Positions 4,824 through 8,104 of a stretch of DNA of 8,104 bases are shown here, in pieces. This DNA is from Alphaproteobacteria bacterium (lineage in GTDB: Bacteria > Pseudomonadota > Alphaproteobacteria > Puniceispirillales > Marisalimonadaceae). The notes under the pieces are model-generated. The model saw nothing but the letters and a program-made list of their open reading frames with translations. It had not been told where the DNA came from and ran no database searches. Positions within the stretch are counted from its first letter, which is position 1, and each line of letters starts with the position of its first letter. Location of the stretch: positions 1-8,104 of the forward strand of contig JADHRC010000071.1 of the NCBI GenBank assembly GCA_016777645.1. The letters run 5' to 3'. Made by a program: the position numbers and the translations under genes.

Positions 4824-6476
4824 TTAACCCTTAAGAGCATGAGGGGGTGGAGCAAAATAACGAGGCATTTCTCCAACTGAATGAACATTAACTTCTAAAA
4901 GAACCGGTCCAGAAAAACTTAATGACTCCTTTAGTTTCTTTTCCAATTCATTCGCATGATCAATTCTAGAATATCTCATTTTGACTACTTTTGCTAACTC
5001 TTCAAAATTTGGCCCTATAAGATCAGCATAAAATTTTCTTCCTCCATACATACTCTCTTGAATATGTTTTATCACTCCATATCCATGATCATTCATTACA
5101 AGAAAAACAACATCACAATTAGTTTCTGCAGCAGTCCATAAATCTGGAAGATTTAGCATAAAACCTCCATCACCACACATGGCAATAGTCTTGCTTTCCC
5201 TACTACCCATTGACGCTCCTATAGCAAGCGCCATTCCTGGTCCAATAGCAGCACCCACAGGATAAATATTTTGTTCTGGTTTGTTGATAAACATTGATCT
5301 ATTACCCCACATACTATTGGAAATAGTAACATCTCTAACCCATATTCCATTTTCTGGAAGAACTTGTCTTATTATTTCTGGAAAATTTTTATATGCTCCA
5401 AGATTAGCCTTGTAATCATCTAGTATCTTACTTTTTAAGGATGAAATCTCACTTTCCCACTCTTTATCTAGAGTTAATTGTCCTGATAATCTATTAGCCA
5501 ATTCACTAAGGACTTTCCTAGCGTCACCACAATGGAATAACTTAGTTTTATATGTTCTATTTTTGGCTTTAGGATCAATATCTATCTGAATAATATTTTC
5601 CGGAAGTTTTAAAGACATGTCTCTTGTTTCATGACCTCTCAATCTACTTCCTACAACTATCATTAAATCTATTGTTTTATAAAACTCTTCTATTATAGGT
5701 ACAGCATTAAAAGCACCAAAGCTCATACTGTTACTTTCAGGTATTACTCCTCGACCCAACGTACTTGTAACTAACGCAAACCCCATATTTGTAAATTTTT
5801 CTACTTCTTCTCGAGCAAATTTACACCCATTACCTACCCAAAGCATTTTTCTTTTTGAATTTTTGATTATTGTCTCAATTTGATCCAAAGATGATAATTC
5901 TCCAACTGGCAAATCAATAGAAGGTATTTTTATCGTATCAAGATTTTCTGGTCTTTTTATAACTGTCCTTTGAATATCAATAGGTATTTCAATTGAGACA
6001 GGTCCAGTTGGCGGTGTTAGCGCTATCTTTACGGCCTCTAGTAAATTTGATAAAACATTGTCAACATTATCAATTCTTATAGCTTCTTTAGATATTGACT
6101 TTAACATACCTAGTTGATCAGAAACATCATGAACCGTTCCTTGATTTTTATCTAAGTTTTCTGTTGCTGTTTGGCCAGTAAAATGAAGAACTGAGGATCC
6201 AGAAAACCTTGCTTCAACAATTGCTCCTACTACATTGGCAGCCCCTGGACCAGTGCTTGTAAAAACTACACCAAGTCCATTTTGCGCTCTTGCATAACCA
6301 TCTGCCATGTGACCAGCACCCATTTCTCCTCTTGCAGGGATCATTTTAATGTAATTACGTCTGCCAATTGCATCTAGCATAGGAATATTATGAACGGAAA
6401 CAACTCCAAAGACATCTTTTACTCCCAAAATATGTAAAAATTCTGCTACTAAATCTCCTACATTATACTCAGCCAT
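4824..6476 (-). CDS. Thiamine-diphosphate enzyme of the acetolactate synthase/benzoylformate decarboxylase superfamily, substrate unknown
   Basis: This is a cytoplasmic ThDP- and Mg-dependent lyase or carboligase acting on a 2-oxo acid or related substrate. The 550 residues hold the usual three domains. The N-terminal pyrimidine-binding domain (about 1-170) has the activating glutamate E51 in RGEMGAGHMADGYARA and the STGPGAAN loop. The central domain (about 190-325) includes WVGNGCKFA and VVGSRLRGHETR. The C-terminal diphosphate domain (about 370-540) has GDGGFMLN with Mg ligands D436 and N462. Where many relatives have FGxPG after the first helix this protein has FGVVSVHN, placing H29 near the active site. 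The tail MPRYFAPPP is typical of such enzymes. I chose the ATG at 6476 over the longer frame from 6500: AAGGGGGAG (6480-6488) sits just before 6476, while the 6500 ATG lies inside a palindrome without a ribosome site. Clustering with an importer and an exporter suggests catabolism rather than branched-chain amino acid synthesis. No small regulatory subunit is adjacent. Confidence 0.85.
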   Translation of the reverse strand: MAEYNVGDLVAEFLHILGVKDVFGVVSVHNIPMLDAIGRRNYIKMIPARGEMGAGHMADGYARAQNGLGVVFTSTGPGAANVVGAIVEARFSGSSVLHFTGQTATENLDKNQGTVHDVSDQLGMLKSISKEAIRIDNVDNVLSNLLEAVKIALTPPTGPVSIEIPIDIQRTVIKRPENLDTIKIPSIDLPVGELSSLDQIETIIKNSKRKMLWVGNGCKFAREEVEKFTNMGFALVTSTLGRGVIPESNSMSFGAFNAVPIIEEFYKTIDLMIVVGSRLRGHETRDMSLKLPENIIQIDIDPKAKNRTYKTKLFHCGDARKVLSELANRLSGQLTLDKEWESEISSLKSKILDDYKANLGAYKNFPEIIRQVLPENGIWVRDVTISNSMWGNRSMFINKPEQNIYPVGAAIGPGMALAIGASMGSRESKTIAMCGDGGFMLNLPDLWTAAETNCDVVFLVMNDHGYGVIKHIQESMYGGRKFYADLIGPNFEELAKVVKMRYSRIDHANELEKKLKESLSFSGPVLLEVNVHSVGEMPRYFAPPPHALKG

Positions 6477-6493
6477 ATGCTCCCCCTTTTGAC

Positions 6494-6505
6494 TTAACAT
6501 GTTAA
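6494..6505. promoter_or_regulatory. Perfect 12-bp palindrome, candidate shared operator
   Basis: TTAACATGTTAA reads the same on both strands. On the plus side it touches the -35 and fills part of the spacer. On the minus side it lies at about the expected transcription start of the ThDP gene. A dimeric repressor bound here would block both promoters. No regulator gene is in the window. Confidence 0.45.
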
Positions 6506-6509
6506 AAAT

Positions 6510-6515
6510 CTTATA
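6510..6515 (-). promoter_or_regulatory. Candidate -10 element for the ThDP enzyme-TauE operon
   Basis: On the minus strand this reads TATAAG, 5 of 6 to consensus. No convincing -35 is found 16-18 bp upstream. It overlaps the plus-strand -10, so the two directions would compete for polymerase. Confidence 0.3.
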
Positions 6516-6558
6516 TTAATTTATTGTTTTATTAAAATTAAATTATGATTGTTTTCTT

Positions 6559-8104
6559 ATGATAAAAAAAATAAATGCGAAACAAGTTAAAAATTGGGTT
6601 TCTGATAACAAGGAGATTTCATTTATTGATGTAAGAGAAATTGGACAGCATAGTAAAGGTCACCCATTTTTTTCTATCTCAATTCCTTACAGCATATTTG
6701 AAATTAGACTTTTAGAACTTGTTCCAAATAAACATGTCAGAATTGTTTTATTTGATAATAATAATGGCATTGCAATTTTAGCTGCAAAACATGCAAAATT
6801 AATGGGTTATAATAATATTTCTATTTTAGAGAATGGAATAGAAGGTTGGTTAAATGCCGGCTTTAAATTATTCGATGGTATTAATGTACCAAGTAAAAGT
6901 TTTGGTGAACTTGTTGAGCATAAATATAATACACCTTCTATTACTCCTAATAATTTATTTAAAAAACAACAACAAAAAGAAGATATAATTATTTTAGACG
7001 GGCGACCGTTAGATGAGTATAATAAGATGAGTATTCCAGGAAGTATTTGTTGTCCCAATGCAGAAATTCCATATAGAATATCTAGTTTTGTCAAAAATGA
7101 TGATACTCAAATTATTGTAAATTGTGCTGGCAGGACACGATCTATAATAGGGGCTCAAGCTCTTATAAACTTTGGCATTAAAAATAAAGTTTATGCTCTG
7201 GAAAATGGTACTCAAGGATGGTTTTTATCCAACTTAAAGTTAGAGAATGGAAAAAAAAATTACTTAAACTTGGAACCCCGCCTAAAAGAAAAAAAGAAAT
7301 TAAACTTAAAGATAAGAATTTTATTAAATGAAAATAAAATTGAAATAATAGATATTAAAAAGGTTAAAGATCTAATTGACAACAAAGGTAGATCTACATT
7401 TTTTTTCAATGTTACAACAGAAAATATATATAAAGACGATATAAGTTTCATAAAAAACGTTGCAGGTGGACAATTGGTCCAGGCAACAGACAATTTTATT
7501 GGAGTTTTAAAATCACAAATAATACTCATCGATGATGGCGATCTTGTTAGATCGGGAATAACTGCACTCTGGTTAAAAAAATTCAACTTTGATTGTTATG
7601 TACTTGATGTCAAACATGAGGAAATAATAAAACTAAAATTCAAAAATGATACAAAATATACTGATATCCCTGTTGAAAAAATAACTCTTGATGAGTTTAA
7701 AAGTATGAAAGATATTTTTATATTTGATGTAAGAAATAGTATTGAATTTTGTAAAGCAAGATTAAAAAAATCCATTTGGCTGAACAGAGCCAATTTAGAT
7801 AATTATAATAATTTAACCAAAAAGAAAATTGTATTGGTTAATGATGATTTCAACAAAACGCAATTAATCTACAAAGATTTAAATAATAAATTTCCAGAAA
7901 AGACGATTGCCGTTTATTCTTGGAATGAAAAAGATTTTGATAGATTTCCTCAGTATTTTGATAAAGATGAAATTCAAATGAACAAAGATTTTATTGATTT
8001 CAATTTTCATACATATTTGCGTCACCAAGGCAATAGGGAGCATTCAATACAGTATTTGAAGTGGGAAACAAATTTATTAAATAAAATGGATAAAGATGAA
8101 AAAG
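6559..8104 (+). CDS. Four-domain rhodanese-related sulfurtransferase, partial (3' end outside window)
   Basis: I translated 515 codons; the frame is open to the right edge. Four rhodanese-like modules follow one another: about 5-105, 120-235, 260-350 and 370-465. Their marks are FIDVRE (D24-R26), IILDGRPLDEY (D147-R149), GGQLVQATD, and FIFDVRNSIEF (D390-R392). Only module 2 has the active-site loop cysteine (NCAGRTRS, C189). The matching loops have Asp in module 1 (FDNNNG, D66) and module 3 (IDDGD), and Asn/Asp in module 4 (VNDD). The layout matches a proteobacterial family of about 530 residues that I recall near cysteine dioxygenase genes, usually ending soon after a YLxWE motif. Here IQYLKWETNLL lies 20 residues from the edge, so only a short tail is missing. 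No Sec signal is seen, so it is probably cytoplasmic. The likely role is sulfane-sulfur transfer at C189 (inferred). ATG 6559 is the first in-frame start after a stop at 6517; it lacks a Shine-Dalgarno. Confidence 0.85.
   Translation, partial: MIKKINAKQVKNWVSDNKEISFIDVREIGQHSKGHPFFSISIPYSIFEIRLLELVPNKHVRIVLFDNNNGIAILAAKHAKLMGYNNISILENGIEGWLNAGFKLFDGINVPSKSFGELVEHKYNTPSITPNNLFKKQQQKEDIIILDGRPLDEYNKMSIPGSICCPNAEIPYRISSFVKNDDTQIIVNCAGRTRSIIGAQALINFGIKNKVYALENGTQGWFLSNLKLENGKKNYLNLEPRLKEKKKLNLKIRILLNENKIEIIDIKKVKDLIDNKGRSTFFFNVTTENIYKDDISFIKNVAGGQLVQATDNFIGVLKSQIILIDDGDLVRSGITALWLKKFNFDCYVLDVKHEEIIKLKFKNDTKYTDIPVEKITLDEFKSMKDIFIFDVRNSIEFCKARLKKSIWLNRANLDNYNNLTKKKIVLVNDDFNKTQLIYKDLNNKFPEKTIAVYSWNEKDFDRFPQYFDKDEIQMNKDFIDFNFHTYLRHQGNREHSIQYLKWETNLLNKMDKDEK

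Larger units (their letters stand above)
6489..6517 (+). promoter_or_regulatory. Sigma70-type promoter for the rhodanese gene
   Basis: TTGACT (6489-6494) and TATATT (6512-6517) each match consensus at 5 of 6 bases and are exactly 17 bp apart. This is the best-formed promoter in the window. Transcription would start near 6524, giving a leader of about 35 nt before the ATG at 6559. The palindrome TTAACATGTTAA fills the first part of the spacer. Confidence 0.55.
6477..6558. promoter_or_regulatory. Divergent control region between the ThDP enzyme and rhodanese genes
   Basis: This 82-bp gap must hold the start signals for both directions. It contains a plus-strand promoter candidate (6489-6517), an overlapping minus-strand -10 candidate (TATAAG, complement of 6510-6515), a perfect palindrome (6494-6505) and the strong ribosome site of the ThDP gene (complement of 6480-6488). 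The rhodanese side has no ribosome site. Confidence 0.5.

Noticed and set aside
4688..4888. Minus-strand frame overlapping the start of the tauE-like gene
   Set aside because: It is a shifted reading of the ThDP-TauE junction and of TauE codons; both flanking genes have clear family motifs and ribosome sites.
4824..6476. Naming the ThDP enzyme as sulfoacetaldehyde acetyltransferase (Xsc), sulfopyruvate decarboxylase or IlvB
   Set aside because: The N-terminal motifs differ from Xsc, the single 550-residue chain differs from the short ComD/ComE subunits, and no IlvH/IlvN small subunit or ilvC is adjacent. Only the superfamily is supported.
6477..6500. Longer N-terminus for the ThDP enzyme starting at 6500
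   Set aside because: That ATG is the centre of the palindrome, has no ribosome site, and the strong AAGGGGGAG would lie inside the gene. Starting at 6476 also puts the catalytic glutamate at residue 51, the usual place.
6807..7793. Several open minus-strand frames opposite the rhodanese gene
   Set aside because: The plus strand here encodes four recognisable rhodanese modules in one unbroken frame. The opposite frames are low-complexity Ile/Leu/Phe/Ser strings produced by AT-rich Asn/Lys codons.

Overview
The window is AT-rich chromosomal DNA, roughly one third G+C by eye. It most likely comes from a marine alphaproteobacterium with a small, streamlined genome. This rests on the low G+C, the tight gene packing, a Coq7-type ubiquinone hydroxylase, and a family mix of TTT transporter, TauE/SafE and multi-rhodanese protein that is common in proteobacteria. 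The genus cannot be fixed from the sequence. No RNA genes, insertion sequences, integrases or CRISPR arrays were seen.

Layout from left to right: (1) a Coq7 gene on the minus strand, cut by the left edge; (2) an AT-rich divergent gap, then a 55-residue unknown ORF on the plus strand; (3) a gap of about 230 bp with a candidate promoter and three successive inverted repeats, leading into tctC-tctB-tctA, a complete tripartite tricarboxylate transporter (TTT) operon on the plus strand with a strong hairpin between tctC and tctB; (4) a convergent two-gene minus-strand operon, a thiamine-diphosphate enzyme followed 2 bp later by a TauE/SafE exporter whose 3' end overlaps tctA by 20 bp; (5) an 82-bp divergent control region with a perfect 12-bp palindrome and overlapping back-to-back promoters; (6) a plus-strand gene for a four-rhodanese-domain protein that runs off the right edge with probably only a few residues missing.

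Working together (inference): the TTT system would bring an organic anion across the inner membrane by way of a periplasmic binding protein. The ThDP enzyme could act on a 2-oxo acid derived from it, and the TauE/SafE protein could export a sulfur-containing or carboxylate anion product. With a sulfurtransferase-like protein transcribed divergently from a shared control region, a sulfonate or organosulfur substrate is an attractive hypothesis. No Xsc, SuyAB or other diagnostic desulfonation enzyme is present, so the substrate is unproven. The most interesting parts are this substrate-unknown module, the palindrome in the divergent promoter, the triple-dyad leader of tctC, and a rhodanese protein with only one of four active-site cysteines.
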